Assembly: GCA_002110485.1 (NCBI GenBank)
Contig: MOWL01000002.1
Location: 744,001-808,000 of the forward strand
Direction: 5' to 3'
DNA from: Emergomyces orientalis
Lineage: Eukaryota > Ascomycota > Eurotiomycetes > Onygenales > Ajellomycetaceae
DNA: 64,000 nucleotides
The position numbers and the translations under genes are program-made. How positions within the stretch are numbered: the stretch's first letter is position 1; each line of letters opens with the position of its first letter. Under the pieces are notes generated by a model, which was not told where the DNA came from, did no database searches, and saw only the letters and a program-made list of their open reading frames with translations. Below, in pieces: positions 63,521 to 64,000 of this stretch.

Positions 63521-64000
63521 TGTTTTGGGTAGTATCACAGTAAACCGTCGTCTATATCGGTCGTTTCCTTGGAACAAAACTCCTCGCTTTGATCAATGTT
63601 ATCTGCAGGTTAATAGAGCAGAAAGACGGGATGTTAAAGCACATTCCGCAGTGTGGCGTGTTTATGTTCAATTCTCAATATTTCAACCTCCGCGGGGTTA
63701 TTCCCTGCATATACAATATACATATATTCAATGCAGCCTGGCTTGGCTAGCATGGTTATCCCATGCCTTGCGAGCGGAACCCATATAGCGTAGTCTTCCT
63801 GCCAACGATTTTTTTTCATTCTATTGGTTAATTATTGTGAACTTAGGCCATCTATTGGACAAACGAGGACGGCAAGCGAAAGGGATTAATTCCCCAAACC
63901 AAGTAATAGGGGATAAACCATGATGTAACTGTGAGACTTTCAAAACAAGGGTTGTGCCATGACATCATTGAATGCTACACTGGGCAACTACGTCATGGCC
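63521..64000. promoter_or_regulatory. upstream region of nitrate reductase
   Basis: No coding sequence is supported. The region contains a NirA-type motif and a GATA site (AGATAA, minus strand, 63599-63604), as expected for a gene under nitrate induction and nitrogen repression. Any divergent nitrite-reductase or transporter gene lies beyond the window. Confidence 0.5.
63688..63695 (+). promoter_or_regulatory. NirA-type binding motif CTCCGCGG
   Basis: CTCCGCGG matches the CTCCGHGG consensus bound by the nitrate activator NirA in Aspergillus. It lies 168 bp upstream of the nitrate reductase start codon. The match is exact; function is inferred from position. Confidence 0.6.

Overview
This window is nuclear DNA of a filamentous ascomycete. 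The genes are split by short introns of about 50-170 bp with GT donors and CTAAC/CTGAC-like branch sites. The proteins are typical of Pezizomycotina: a LaeA-like methyltransferase, a LysM protein, an S1/P1 nuclease, a maltose-permease-type carrier, NADPH nitrate reductase and a 2EXR-type protein. The long AT-rich, low-complexity spacers and the gene set fit Eurotiomycetes, perhaps Onygenales, but this assignment is an inference.

Layout. 1-12 kb: the 3' part of DBP5 (+), an 11-exon LaeA-like methyltransferase (-), a secreted S1/P1 nuclease (+) and a tRNA-Trp (-). 13-27 kb: a LIM-domain protein (-) and a GST/metaxin-like protein (-), separated and followed by gene-poor DNA. 27-38 kb: INO1 (+), a small GPI-type protein with three metal-ligand-rich repeats (-), glutathione-dependent formaldehyde dehydrogenase (-), threonine aldolase (-) and TIM9 (-). 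41-49 kb: a SAC7-type RhoGAP (+) and a three-LysM secreted protein carrying an in-frame stop (-). 52-64 kb: a sugar permease (+), a 2EXR-like protein (+), a secreted five-repeat protein related to polyglycine-hydrolase repeats (+) and nitrate reductase (-) with a NirA-type motif upstream.

I joined exons by hand. For every complete multi-exon gene the phases add up. Two junctions, in the nuclease and the GST-like gene, can only be joined in the conserved frame if the intron ends in AA or GG instead of AG. A third gene, LysM, has one stop codon in otherwise open exons. These three single-base anomalies in one contig are either real gene decay, atypical splicing or consensus errors.

The genes do not form one pathway. 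They are a mix of housekeeping functions (mRNA export, mitochondrial import, inositol, formaldehyde and amino-acid metabolism, nitrate assimilation) and secreted or accessory functions (nuclease, LysM, repeat protein, GPI protein). The most unusual items are the 7-nt microexon in the methyltransferase, the exon-by-exon duplication in the HGDHWHC protein, and the three single-base lesions.
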